Assembly: GCA_008711295.1 (NCBI GenBank)
Contig: VUYV01000069.1
Span: 583,667-647,666, forward strand
Reading direction: 5' to 3'
From: Anarhynchus alexandrinus
Taxonomy: Eukaryota; Chordata; Aves; Charadriiformes; Charadriidae
DNA length: 64,000 bases
Positions 13,642 through 25,900 of the stretch are shown here, in pieces. Each line of letters opens with the position of its first letter. Position 1 is the first letter of the stretch. Position numbers and translations under genes: made by a program. The notes beneath the pieces are model-generated. The model saw only the letters and a list, made by a program, of their open reading frames with translations, did no database searches and was not told the DNA's origin.

Positions 13642-14302
13642 TATAGAATCGTAGAATCATAGTATTATAGAATGGTTTGGGTTGGAAGGGACCTTGAAGA
13701 TCATCAAGTTCCAACCCCTCTGCCATAGGCAGGAAAACCTCACACTAGACCAGGTTCCTCAAAGCCCCATCCAGCCTGGCCTTGAACACTTCCAGGGATG
13801 GGGCACCCACAACTTCTCTGGGTAGCCTGATCCAGTGCCTCACCACCCTCATAGTAAAGAATTTCTTCCTGATATCTAATCTAAATCTACCTTCTTCTAG
13901 TTTAAAGCCATTCCCCCTCATGCTATCACTACATGGCCTGATAAAAAGACACTCCCCATCTTTCCTGTAGGCCCCCTTTAAGTACTGGAAGGTCACTATA
14001 AGGTCCCCCTGGAGCCTTCTCTTCTCCAGGCTCAACAACCCCAACTCTCACAGCATGTCTTCACAGGAGAAGCGCTCCAGCCCTCTGATCTTTGTGGCCC
14101 TCCTCTGGACTTGCTCCAATAGGTCCACGTTCTTCTTATGTTTGGGGCCCCAGAGGTGGACACAGTACTCCAGGCGGGGTTTCATGAGAGTGGAGTAGAG
14201 GGGCAGAACCACCTCCCTTGACCTGCTGGCCACGTTTCTTTTGATGCAGCTCAGGATAGGGTTGACTTTCTGGACTGCAAGCGCACATTGCTGGGTCATA
14301 TC
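13642..14302 (-). mobile_element. 5'-truncated CR1 LINE
   Basis: Read on the minus strand this is the C-terminal part of the CR1 reverse-transcriptase ORF followed by the 3' UTR. Recognisable CR1 peptide pieces are ASRSREVVLPLYS, EYCVHLWGPKH, QYLKGAYRKDGE and GRFRLDIRKKFFTMRVVRHW. The 3' tail lies at the low end (tatagaatcgtagaatcata on the plus strand). The frame carries an in-frame TGA at 14048-14050, and the element lacks the catalytic part of the enzyme, so it is dead. The insertion is antiparallel to nothing: it lies on the same strand as CNTN1. Confidence 0.93.
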
Positions 14303-15638
14303 CTTTACTGCTTCATTGATGAGATGCCCTGGAACCTTGCTCTGTGTTTCATACTTTGCTCTTGTCTCCTCTTACCAATGCAGTGAAACTATAAAGTCAC
14401 CTTTGTCATATTTCAGCAGATATTTAACCTTGACCCTGCAAGATGCTGAGTCTTCCACTGACAAAAAAGGTAGTGAGAATTCCTCAGGACTAATCAGAAC
14501 TGTATTCATCGTATTAAAACCTGAATGTTGAGCATAAAATGAATGCTAATTTCTTCCTCAACATAACCTCAGAGCAATGATTCTAATTGTAATTACTGGG
14601 TTGGAAGGAGAATCAAAAGCTTGATAAGACACCTTGTCTCTTTTTTTTATTTTTAAAAGGAATTGCTTACATAATACTAAGGCACATGAACAGACCCTTC
14701 TCTTTTTCTTTGCAAATGTATTCTGCAGTTTCACTACTTATCGTATTTGCTTTGACATTTCATCCATAACTGATGACATTTCACTGGCTGTTAATACCCA
14801 GTGAAAATTAAATACAGAAAGATTCAAGTCCACAACATCCTCAAATGACAGAAATTCAGAATCAAGGCACAAGCTATACTTCAGCTGCTATACAGCTCTG
14901 TAGTATAACTGGAATGTGGGGCAAAATATGACAGCAATGCAGCCCCAAGCATCTGCTTTGAATTGTCAGCATGACAAAGCGTTAGTACTTCAGAACATGT
15001 TATACCTGGAAGCACAAAACAGAGTAAAATGCCCAAAGGACATGAATTAACTCACGTTATTGAAACCATGCATTGTAACAGATCTTGTAGGATACATACT
15101 GTATGAGCAAGCACAGTGTTTTGAGACTGAAGTAACACTTAACAGACATGAATCAGTTAACAATGGAGTGACAGCCTTAAGCCCGAACGTCCTGGTTTCT
15201 GTCACTTGAAAACTAGGAAACCTTTTAATGTAGGCCTGGTATTATACACAATAGTGTAATCCATAAAGCTTTATGAGAAAACGGAAGTGGCTTCTTAAAA
15301 ATGTTATACAGTGGATACATCGAAATGATTATTAAAATCTATTTTTATTAATGAACACCAAATTAAACTGTCTAAAAATTACTTTAACATAAGGAAAATA
15401 CCCATAATAAAAAAAATCTTTATTGCTTTTCAGGAAAATGCATGCTCAGTTAGACCTTTAAGTGTCTGGAATCCAATCAGTACCCTGAGTAGACTTTAAG
15501 GATTTTGCACGGTCATGCACTTCTCATTTTAATTGCTGTCATTTCTTGATGAGAAATAACATATTCTAAACAACCCAAAACACTTTGCTTGTCTAGGTGA
15601 AAACCAGCCACATCTGTATTTTACCTGGCAAACCTTAC

Positions 15639-15759
15639 CTCTCACCACAAGGTCAGCCGAAGCCGAGGAGTTGTCAACGATTGTCTGAGCAGTGCAGGTG
15701 TACCTCCCCGCGTGCCGCAGCTGAACGTTTTTAATGAGCAGCTCTCCGTTGGATTTAAT
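15639..15759 (-). CDS. CNTN1: CNTN1 exon W12: second half of Ig6
   Basis: 121 bp, phase 0 to phase 1. It encodes [20 protein letters not shown], the second Ig6 cysteine in YTCTAQT, and [14 protein letters not shown] at the hinge to the FN domains. NSS is a predicted N-glycosylation sequon. The base composition is odd for this gene: I count 65 G or C in 121 and eight CpGs, against visibly AT-rich neighbouring exons. The donor is gtaagg and the acceptor is ttctaacag. Confidence 0.96.
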
Positions 15760-16318
15760 CTGTTAGAAAAATAGCACTTAGTGAAGCTGGCAAACATCCC
15801 TGTACGGCCATGTGATACCTACCTACACATCCTTTCCAACGGATATACAGTGGTTGCTATTTCCAAAGAGTAAGCGCTTACTTTGAGCATGGATCACCCT
15901 CAAAGATACACCTGATTTATACAACAGCTGTTGAAAGTGTCCCGTGTTTCCTGAAGAGATGCTGCTCTTTACCAGATATGGAAAAACCAAAGTTCTTAGT
16001 AAACGTATTTTTCACAAGCCAACACTGCCCTTTTACTATTTGAAGCCCATATCTGAAGATTAAATTTAGTCAAGAATTTTTTCACAAAGAGCAGTCAGAT
16101 GATTCCTCCGTACCATTATTTGTTTTTTTATGTCTGTTTGTATGATAAAATGTCACGGAGTCCTACTAACAGTGCAGGATACTGTTTGCCTCTTCCTTTA
16201 CAAGCCTAAAGCAGTACAGATGCTTTTACCGCAGAGAGGCTACAATCACAGCCTAAATAAAGATGCACCAAAGAGATGCTAAAATGCAGCGACTGCGAAG
16301 AAACAATAATGTTGAACA

Positions 16319-16805
16319 CGGGTCAGAGCTCCTCAGAGGAAAGGCCAGTCCCCGCTCTGCCCAGTGGTGTTGGCGATGGACAGGAGGATGGCAGTAACCA
16401 TAACCCCCACGGAGGGAGGCCGGGCTGCCAGGACCCCTGGCCAGCTCCGAGACAGCCCAGCCCAGGGTGGCCCCTTCCTCGGGGCCACACAGACCAGCAC
16501 AGCAGTGGGGCCTCCGCCAGGGCCGAGGCCCTGATGCGGGAGCTGTTGCTGAGCTGAGATGCTGCCTTTCTGCCCTGCCATGGCACAGCCCAGCTGGCCA
16601 TGGGCCCCACTGGTCCTGACTTGCCCGACCACCACCTAGCCTCCTCACCAGGGACCTGCCCAGCCACCCCTGGCTGCCACCACCAGACCTGCCCTGCTCC
16701 CCTCCATCGGTCCATGCAGGACAGGGACCTTGCTGGTGAGGTCCCTGCTCTGCCAACCATGCTATCCCCCCTGGCAAACGGCAGCAGGACCTGCAGGGAA
16801 GCAAT
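16319..16805. other. GC-rich block of unknown origin
   Basis: About 490 bp of clearly C- and G-rich sequence in an AT-rich intron. CpGs are few for that composition (about 14 by my count), so it does not look like an unmethylated CpG-island promoter. The minus strand is free of stops from 17086 to 16253 (277 codons from a GTG), but the peptide is low-complexity (Gly, Ser, Pro, Trp, Cys) and matches no family I recognise. GC-rich DNA has few stop codons, so I do not call a gene. It could be an unrecognised repeat, a retroelement piece, or a conversion-driven GC patch. Confidence 0.7.
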
Positions 16806-19800
16806 TTGCCGTTCAGCGAGGCTCGTACCATAATCATCATCATTATTGCAGACCCTAATCCTTCCTCAACACTCTTCACCAATGCTATACTACTGGGAAA
16901 ATACATAACTGTTTTCAGATGGCTACAAGGTCCACTACCTGTGGTTGTACAGGTAGGCAAACTCAATAAAGTACTTTGTCCTACAACACTTCTGTGAACC
17001 CACTGAGTAACTCGATGTGCACCTGTAAAACAAGGAGAGGAAGAGAGGCCACTATATACACCACAGCTATTCCTAATAAAAAACACATTTTATGTTAAGA
17101 TATTTATACAAATGTTTAAAAATAACACACTTGATGTATTTTGCTTATCTACCCTGCAGTTTATTCCAGAAAAAGATTACAAGGGTTATACATGTGTTAG
17201 TCTTAAAGATATTTCAGAAAAAACCCAAACGTTCTCTCCAAAATATATCTGATTCCTTTCATGGAAGTCAAAATGTTACAAAATATTAACAGATGGATTT
17301 ATATCACACTATACTGAAAGGGGCAACATTCAGATTTGCTAACTCACTGCAGATTGTTCAGAAATGCAATTTTCTTAAAAAAAACAAACACTGAGATAAC
17401 TCACTGCAATCCTGAGACCTTCACATGCAGGAGCAAAAGGAATTCAGGTGCAAAATGGTATGTTAAAAAGAAACTGCTGAATATTTAGGTATAAGAACTA
17501 GTGTCATCATCAAGGAAAGTTCGAGGGAACAGCAGAGACCTTCAATACAACTCAAATATTATGGGCTGTCATTAGTGTCTCTGCATTTAGACATTCTGAA
17601 GCAATGAAATAAAGCTATGTCATCCAGTTTATGTTTCCCAATTGAGAAGGAGGGGGGAAAAAAAAGGTTAAATCTTTTCCAAATGTTCTGAAACCAGAAT
17701 GCCAGTTTAGAATCTATATTTAGGGGAGATTAAAATAGCCAGATAAAACTATCCTTTTCCTTTCCAAACTCCAGTGATGATTTTGGATGCCAGCTTCAGA
17801 TTCTGCTGGCATAAAATTTCAGCACAAACTGAAATCTGTTAATACTAATTCTTTTTGTCCAACATGAGAAGCCACATTTTTAAGAACTTACTGAGGTAAA
17901 CTGTTGATTGGATAAAGGATGAAAGAAACTGCTTAATTCTGGCTATCAATACTTCAGCTGTTTGCCTCATAGGGTCAGAGAGAAATGCAGGTTACGCTGT
18001 ACCTTTTCAATTTTTGAGTGACACAAGTGCTGTTAACAATGATCAAACAGATTACCTGGATCAGTGAACAATCCAATATTCTTGATATATTTCTGACCAT
18101 TTCCCTTTTAGTTATTATTAAACTGTGTCCACGTGTATATATATTTTTTTTCCACACTTTTCACTCAAGACTAATATGACAGGGCTTTTAATTTAATTTG
18201 CCAAAGTGCAAGCAAGATACAGAGATGAGGTGAGTCTGGGACAGTGGCATTTCTGTGCAGGTGCCCACCCCATTTTATTCATGAGAGCTCCAGGGGCACT
18301 GCCTTTGAGGACAGCATCCTTTGAAAATCTGTGGGGATTACTGCATAAGCGAACACTGGCTGGCCGCCTGACATAAGCCTTTTGTGTCTAGAGTGGGATA
18401 TGCAATGCTGTCAGTGGCTTTCAGGAAGAAAAATCAGTGGGACTGTCAGTACTTCTGTGGGAGGAGAGAGGGCAGCGACCTGCTCCTCTGCCCTCCAAAA
18501 AATTACAACAAAGAAGCTGCAGAAGTTCAAACTCCTTGATTTTTCAGTTCCTGGTTTGGCTTTTTTTTTTATTTTGTTCTTATTGGTTTTGGTTTTAATA
18601 AAAGAGACAAATAGTTCTCTATTTGACTGCTGTGTATAAACCTTTAGTTTATTAACACTAAATGTCATCCTCGAAAGAACCACACTGCCTGTGAATCATT
18701 GCTTGCACTTTGATTTGCAAATAAACATAAGCAAAGGTTGGGCAAAGCAATAAGGTTTAGAAAAACTGCATAAACTTAGAATTCTCATAATCATATTATT
18801 ACTTCAATAACAAACGATTACAAATTCCTAATAGTCTTAGTACTCATTAATTCCTATGTTAGCACTTTAATTAAAATACTTTATTATATCTACTAATGGT
18901 GTGCCCATGTACTTGCTTTAACATTAATTTCCCCATATTGGAATTTGGTCTTAAAATCTAAATGATGAAAAACAGATGGGAAAATGTAACGTAATTTAAA
19001 AACCAACAACCGATAGATATGGTATTGTATCCTGTTGGTTCAGAAGCTCTCCTGGAGCAAGGTTTTATGCAATTGGTGATGAAGCTTTCCATACCTCAGA
19101 AGATGCCTAAGTTCTTAGTGGTAAAAGAAGAGCTTACAAAGCAAATAAAGAGCATGGGCATCAGCAAATTCTGTCCACAAATTAGATATGAATGCACTGT
19201 ATGTTTTCATTAAAAAACCTCAGCTTGGCTAAGTTTAAAAATGCCTTCCTTAACTCAGAGAAAACTGAATCACAGACTGGAAATAGTGATAGCAGTACTG
19301 TGGGATGTTCCAAGGGTATCTGTGGTTCACCACTCGGTTATTTACCAAGTTTCAAGCAGACTTTCATCATATGAGCCCTATATTTATGTTTTAATAGTGA
19401 TGTCAAAAATAGCATTATATGACCTATTTCTGAGATTCACTGTTCTCTTTTGACTGTCACCTTTGCCAGTGCACTGGATTACAGAAAGCCATCAGAATGT
19501 GCCCCTGTGTGTTCAAAAATCATTTACGGAAATCTAGTCTTTTGACTGAAAGCAGTATCCGCTTCTGTTGGGACCTCAGAGGCAATAAAGGAACTTATGT
19601 TAGTATGAAGCTAACAAGCCCTTTGTAATAATAAAATTAACTTGGCAGAAATAGAAGAACCAGGTAAGCAGACAGTCTTTTTTTTTTTAATTCAGGTTCA
19701 AAAATTAGACATCTGAGCTTCAGAGGTGTTTAATACACAGTGGTGATGAGATCAGCTTTTCCAAAGTAAGCAATGATTTAAAACATATTTTTCTATTACC

Positions 19801-19939
19801 TATACCTAAAATTATTAACTTTAAGTGAGTTCATGTGATTTGTTTTGTTCCTGCCAGTAGACGATCTGCTATGTGGTAGGTACAAGTAGAACAGGTAATC
19901 CAACAGCTGTTGATGTAAATGTGATTATAGCTGTTTTCC

Positions 19940-20310
19940 TGATATTGAGATCAGAGACGACACGGGGACAACACCACCAGTGCAGCTTTATTGTCTCAAT
20001 CTTATTCACAGGAGAGTTTATCTCACTTCACTTGTAAGCCATGGCTGGCATGAAAGTTACGGGTAAATAAAAAACCCAGCAGGATAATGATGACAGAGTC
20101 ATTCCCACTAAAGAATCTCTTCCTTCAGCGGACTATATTTATATGTAAAGGAAGTACAGTGCTAATTCTACCCCTGCAATGCGGACTGGGAAATATTTCC
20201 AACAAATATATTATTCTTCCCCATTCAGCATACCGCTGAGAATGCCTGAGGACACTGTGCTTTGTACCAGCATCCCTGTGGTAATATGCCCTGTTGTTTC
20301 ATTTCCAACA
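19940..20310 (-). mobile_element. Candidate solo LTR of an endogenous retrovirus
   Basis: On the minus strand the segment starts TGTTGGAAATG and ends CAATATCA, giving the TG...CA ends of an LTR. It has a TATA-like tataaatatag at 20144-20134 and an AATAAA at 19992-19987, followed by a G/T-rich stretch (ctggtggtgttgtccccgtg), the usual order of U3, R and U5. I see no matching target-site duplication at these edges, and I cannot assign a family from memory. No internal retroviral genes are present nearby. Confidence 0.4.
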
Positions 20311-21027
20311 GCAGAAAAAGCCTAGGTACATGTTCACATACTCATGGCTCACAACTTCATGGCTGATGATGAAAATTCTCAATACGCTGCAAACTGCATT
20401 TCTCTGAGTAGTGCTCACACCAGGCTTTCTCAGCTCGTGCTACCTAACTAGGGATGGTACATGGATTTTGGTAGTTTGTGAAGTCTTACAAGCACATAAA
20501 GTTACAGTCAACTGATTTTGCAGTGTATTTTCTTAATTCTAGCACAGAAGTTGGCATATTGTGATCCTCTAAATGGATTACATTTCTTTGTGCTGGAAAT
20601 AGCACTGTGGATTAATAATAGGTTTCCTCAAAGGCTTCTGTCAGAGCTAACTGCTCGTTGGCTTCACCCTCAGCGCTATGTCTTCTGCTTTCCTTCCCCT
20701 CCTTGTTCTTAACCACTGACTCCATCCATCCCATTCCATGCTCGCTACATTACTATTAGGCCCTAGCCTCTAAATTCTACCCCAAACCTAGCCAGAGTAT
20801 GTGTCTTCCAACTAAATCATGTCAAAAGCATCTCCCTAATACATCAAGGCACTGAAAGCAATGTATTGAGACAGTGCCTTTGGAGAGTGCTGCGACTGTT
20901 TTTCAGAAAAAGCAGTAGCTCAGCTGATTTGGTTGCCCATGCTTCATGAACAATCACCTGCCCCCTCAATATAATCAACAAATTTTACTGAATGAGCTCA
21001 CTATGACACTGCCTCCCAGGTTTTGTT

Positions 21028-21077
21028 CCAATCCATACACAGCCTCTTCTTCCCAATCCATACACAGCTGCCTCTTC
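21028..21077. repeat. 25-bp tandem duplication
   Basis: The word ccaatccatacacag occurs at 21028 and again at 21053, each followed by a variant of cctcttcc. Two copies only; a minor slippage-type duplication. Confidence 0.7.
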
Positions 21078-22550
21078 CTTGTCAGGGAGTAACTGAGCTT
21101 TCCTATCTAAACATTTTTCTCTAATTCTTCAGTTCTCCTGAAGTTCCTATTGATTTCCTGTCATAAAGCTGTAGCTAGACTCCACACTCTGCAAGGAGGA
21201 TTACTAGGGGAAGCAGTGAAGAAAAATTAAAATTACACTCTTTGTATCTTTTCTGCTGCAGAAAACTGGAATGTGCGAGGAGAGAATTTATACAATAAAA
21301 TTAAGTGTCTGCTCAGTAATATGTTGAAGCAGAAGCATGCAGTAGAACACCTTTGTCTACCATGTCCAGCCAAGGAACTCCAAATTGTAATAATTTACAA
21401 AACCCAAGCCAGCATTAAGCTATACTCCTCTAACAGGATTTTTATAGTTCAACTTATTCTCTGTGGTTTACAAAAACAGCTGTTTTGGAGAACTTTCCTT
21501 TTTAGCAAATGTCATCTCCAATCTAGAATTCATCTCACCTATTTTAGACATCTGTAGTGTGGATTTTGGTATCTGAACTAACCACCTTTTACAGTCAAAG
21601 CGAAGAAAAAGGCCCTTCCATGTGTCATTTACTTAAATGTAAAGTAACTGTCTGGCCATGCATCTCCAGAATATTATGAATGTGGTCCTAGAAGACTGCA
21701 AAGCTTTCTGTACTTTGGAGAGGGATAAAGTAAGATGAATAATATTTGCATAAGGAAAAAAAAAGCTTTTGAAAATACAGTGAGATCCACACTATTGAAG
21801 GTTAACTGTATGATGGTTGCAGGGACACCAGAACAAGTTATACACAGACAGCTTGGATTCAGAAGTGACTTCAAAGCTGAATAGAGCCTGAGCTACGAGC
21901 CCTACAAGTTCTGTGCTGAACATGTTTGGTTGCCTTTGTGTCATGTCCCTGAACCTAGGAACACCGGAAAGTGCACTGTAGATTCAGCAGGTCTTAATTC
22001 CTGCTCAGTAGCAGTCACAACACTGAGGTGTGTCAGCAGCATCTTGAACAATGCTCCTCATTCTATGAGAGCTTTTTAGTTGGGTGCAATGCTATGAAAT
22101 GTCCAGCATCAGTAAAGACACCTTTCTTGTCCTGTGAACTCCCCGGGAAAGATTCCCTATCCATTCTGTAAAAAAAAAATTCCATCATTAAAGCTGGTGG
22201 TAAGGTAAAAAATTCCTAAATATTAAAATGAAATTATTTGCCAGTTCTCAGAGTGTTATAATTTTGATGGAAATCAGAAAGAACAAAGCATAACGTTCCA
22301 TGACACACTTCATAAAATGACCTCATTCTTGCTGGTACCAAGCTTTGGGCCAATATCCTAACTTCTTATTTTAAAGACCAGAGCTTCTGCTTGTGGTGAA
22401 AGGTGCTGATATCCCATTAGACAAACAACTGTGCACCAGCATATAAATGTATTGGCTGAGCAAAATACTGCTGCCATCTGCTTTCAACACTCAATACCAT
22501 CTTTGATACACTTCATTTAACTGTATGTTTTACACAACTATACTAAACCA

Positions 22551-22985
22551 TCACAGAATCACACCACAGTTGAAGTCATAAGGGATCTCTGGATGTGTCT
22601 TGCCCAACTTCCCTGCTGAAAGCAGGGTTGACTGGAACAGGTTGCTCAGGGACTTCTTCAGTCCAAATATTTTGAATAACTTGATGGATGGAGACTCCAT
22701 AGCCTCTCCAGACAGCCTGTTCCAATGCCTGACCACCTTTCCTTAAGTTTGATTGGAATTCCCTCTTTTTCAGTTGCTGCCCATCACCTCTTGTCCATTC
22801 ACTGGGTGCTAATGAGAAAAGTCTGGCTTTGTTTTCCTTAGTTTACTCTCACCAGGTATTTACACATTTTGACAAGATCCTCCTGAGCTTTCTCTTCTGG
22901 AGGCTAAATAATCCCAGTTCCCCTGGGTTCTCCTCATACGTCACATGCTTCAAACCATTAATCATCTTAACCCTATCACTGAGAA
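22551..22985 (-). mobile_element. Old, degenerate CR1-type LINE fragment
   Basis: The plus strand starts tcacagaatcac and runs through gactggaacaggttgctcag, ccagacagcctgttccaatg and tcctgagctttctcttctgg, which are reverse-complement CR1 3' sequences. It is more diverged than the other copies (many indels, no long frame), which suggests an older insertion. The right boundary is approximate. Confidence 0.8.
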
Positions 22986-25900
22986 GTCCAGCAGAGGGTT
23001 TGGGGGCACACACCTTTGATTTTTCTCTTTTTACAATAGGAACAGAATGATGGCTTTCTACTTTTCAATATTTTTTAAATGCAAGATGTAAATTTCATAC
23101 ATAACAAAACTCAAGTATGAAACAACAGAAACCACGAGTCTTTGACTTGCAAAAAAAATTTAAGAGAACTCAAAAATTCTGTCAATTTTAAAAAAAATAT
23201 TGTTTATCTTAAAAAAGAATAAAGCAAAGAGTTGCAAGTTTCTCTTGTCAATAGTCTTGGTCACTCCAATTTTGCACCATTTTGGAATTCTGGTTTTTTG
23301 CTGGCTTTATTTTGTTTTTGCAGAGGAGAGGGGAACTCAACATCTCTAGTGAGGCTCCATGGAATGCTTTTTTTGATAAATTATGATCACAAAGCAGCAT
23401 GAAGCCTTGAAGCTGTCTGCTGTGAAAATAAGGACAGTACCTTCTGTGGGATATAAAAAACACACTAGATGAACAGAACTTACAAACCACTTCAAGGTAC
23501 TTTAAATGATCCAGATATTACATGATAGGGTGACACAGACCTGCATTTTGGTAGGTGTGAAAGCATCTCAGGTACTCAAATATGGTTCTTCCTTATGTTC
23601 TTTTGAAAATCTCACTGCTAATATGCGAAAACATGAGCAAGCAACAAGTCAATGGTCTCTATGACAAAACTTATTGCTCATCTTTCTTTTAATTCTTATA
23701 AAATAAAGTTATTTGCAAGCAGTCCAAGTTCCTGAACACTTGTATGGCAACTTAATTTAATTTATTAAAGATAAAATGGTAAGAGAACTATCAGGGTTTC
23801 AGGTTCACTGATACTTTTTAAGAAAACTAATAAACAATGCAGCAAACATGGGAATATTGATGGTATGGAAAGTATTTTAAAATGTATGCATGTCTATATG
23901 TGACTAACAATATTACAGCCAACTTCTGGACTCTTCCTAAGTGTATGTACAAGTTTCTGACTTGAATCAGTTAAATTACAGAGTTCCTCTTCCTGGCTAT
24001 CCATAGAAATGGACTAATGTAGCTTCAAAAGTACGAAAAAAAATAGTTATACACCTTCACATATTAAAGACATTTTTTTGTAATAAACTCAAAAGAATAT
24101 ACTTATTTAGATAGTGTATATTATTAAAATACATATTAAAGTAAGCTTTTCAGTCTTTAAATACACATGACAAAATGCAGATCCACAAATAACAAATGAT
24201 CGAACACTAGAGTTTTCCAGATTACTTGAAGTGTTCTATCTCTATGGGACTTGAAAGGATGCGTTAATTTTTAGTTCCTCAATCAAATAATCAGAGTCAT
24301 ACATAAAGTCAAAAGCAATCAATTTAATAGTAAGATTTCAAAGACTTCATTTGACTTTTTGAAAGCTAACCAATTAATATATATATTTCATTTTAAATAT
24401 CACTGTCATAGGAAATCAAAACAGCACTGACAAATGTTCTTGTGATAAATGAGTTTTAGTACTAATGTAATGCAAATTAGTTTTTCCTTCAGCAAATGAT
24501 GGAGATACCAAAGCTTCCATTTAAAGAAAGAAGCCTTATGCAGGTATTTACATGAATTTCATTAGCATTCCATTATGTGTATGTGACAACAATATTAGTA
24601 TTATTTTGAGCATTGAAATACTGTGGCTGTATCAAGTTTCAGCATGTTGATCTGCATTGTCACATAAATTAATAGTGATATTATCACGAAGACAGATGAG
24701 GATCCTTCATCAATAGGAAATTACAGCACAGAGAGCATGCAGTAATTTTAATATTCATGATGGAATATTTTTTTCTGTTTATGAGGGGTCTGGTGGCAGC
24801 ATGGGAATCCACTGCTTAAAGCCCAGCAGTTAGGGCTGCTGCTGTCAAATGCTCCACAGCTCACGCCTTTGCATCCGAGAAAGCCTGAGCAAACCTGCCG
24901 CCCAGTGACTCGAGCTGAGAACTGCCAGAGATGGAAGCGGTAGGCAGGAGAAAATCCCTTTGTTCACACAGGAAGGAAAAAACCCCTTAATGTAAGAATA
25001 CGGTAATTTATGAATGAAACAGAAATACTGAAAGTGCATATTCCTCTTACTTACATCCTACATAAACCTTTGTATTGGATTAGTTTAATTTGTTAAAAAT
25101 TCTGCATTTGTTATTAATTAAGTGCTGAATCTCCAAATAGCTAAAAATCACAATTCCAGGTAACTTCAAACACAATTCTACTGTCCCCTCTGTCCTGAGT
25201 GATGAAGACCGATCTGCCTGTGGAAGAGGAACAGAGATTATCTGCACTTGCTTTGCATTTGAAGTCCCAGAAATAAGGCTTAGGAATGCAAGACAAGAAG
25301 CTGCCCCTGCTAAAATAATTTCTACCGGTATTGATCAAGTGCAAAAGGAACACAATAAACCAAGAATATTCTTCAGGAAGATGGAGTTACACACTGACAA
25401 ATGAAGGAACTGATGTTTGGATCTGACCTATGTAACTTTAACTGTCTAAGTGAATAAAGAGTTAGTCACTCTTCAGTTACTTCTGCATCCTACGGAGTAT
25501 CCATCTCTATAATCTACTGAAAGAGGAAATCTTCCAGCACAAGATTCAACACCCTCATGAAGTGAACCACCTCTTCTCTCTCTCTGCAGACCATAGAAAG
25601 TCTGTAGAGACCAAGCTAGCCTACAAAAGCTAGGCTCATTTGTTCTTTAAATTAAGCACTTCAATAAAGTGTCTAAAATATCATGGAGCTAATAAGAATT
25701 TGGGATCAAGAGATCCAGGAGTACCGGCTATCTGGAATATGAAACAGGTGGCTGGGAACCTAAATATTAAGTCCATCTTCACAGAGAATTACAGCTTACA
25801 CACTTGCTGAGGTCCTTATTTGGCCCCAGATTTGTTCACTTGAAACGCTTTGCTAGAAAGTGCCCTAAAATTGGGATTACATTTCAGAATTACTTTCCCT

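Larger units (their letters stand above)
10314..15638 (-). other. CNTN1: CNTN1 intron W12-W13
   Basis: About 5.3 kb. From 10314 to about 12870 it is plain AT-rich sequence with nothing recognised. From about 12870 to 13640 the composition rises in G and C and includes a three-unit minisatellite. A CR1 element follows at 13642-14302. The remainder up to the W12 donor is featureless. Confidence 0.85.

Noticed and set aside
13745..14299. Two minus-strand frames as host genes.
   Set aside because: They are the C-terminal part of a CR1 reverse-transcriptase ORF interrupted by a TGA.
16253..17086. 277-codon minus-strand frame as a real protein.
   Set aside because: It starts at GTG, lies in GC-rich DNA where stops are rare, has low-complexity composition and no recognised domain, and overlaps other long frames on both strands.
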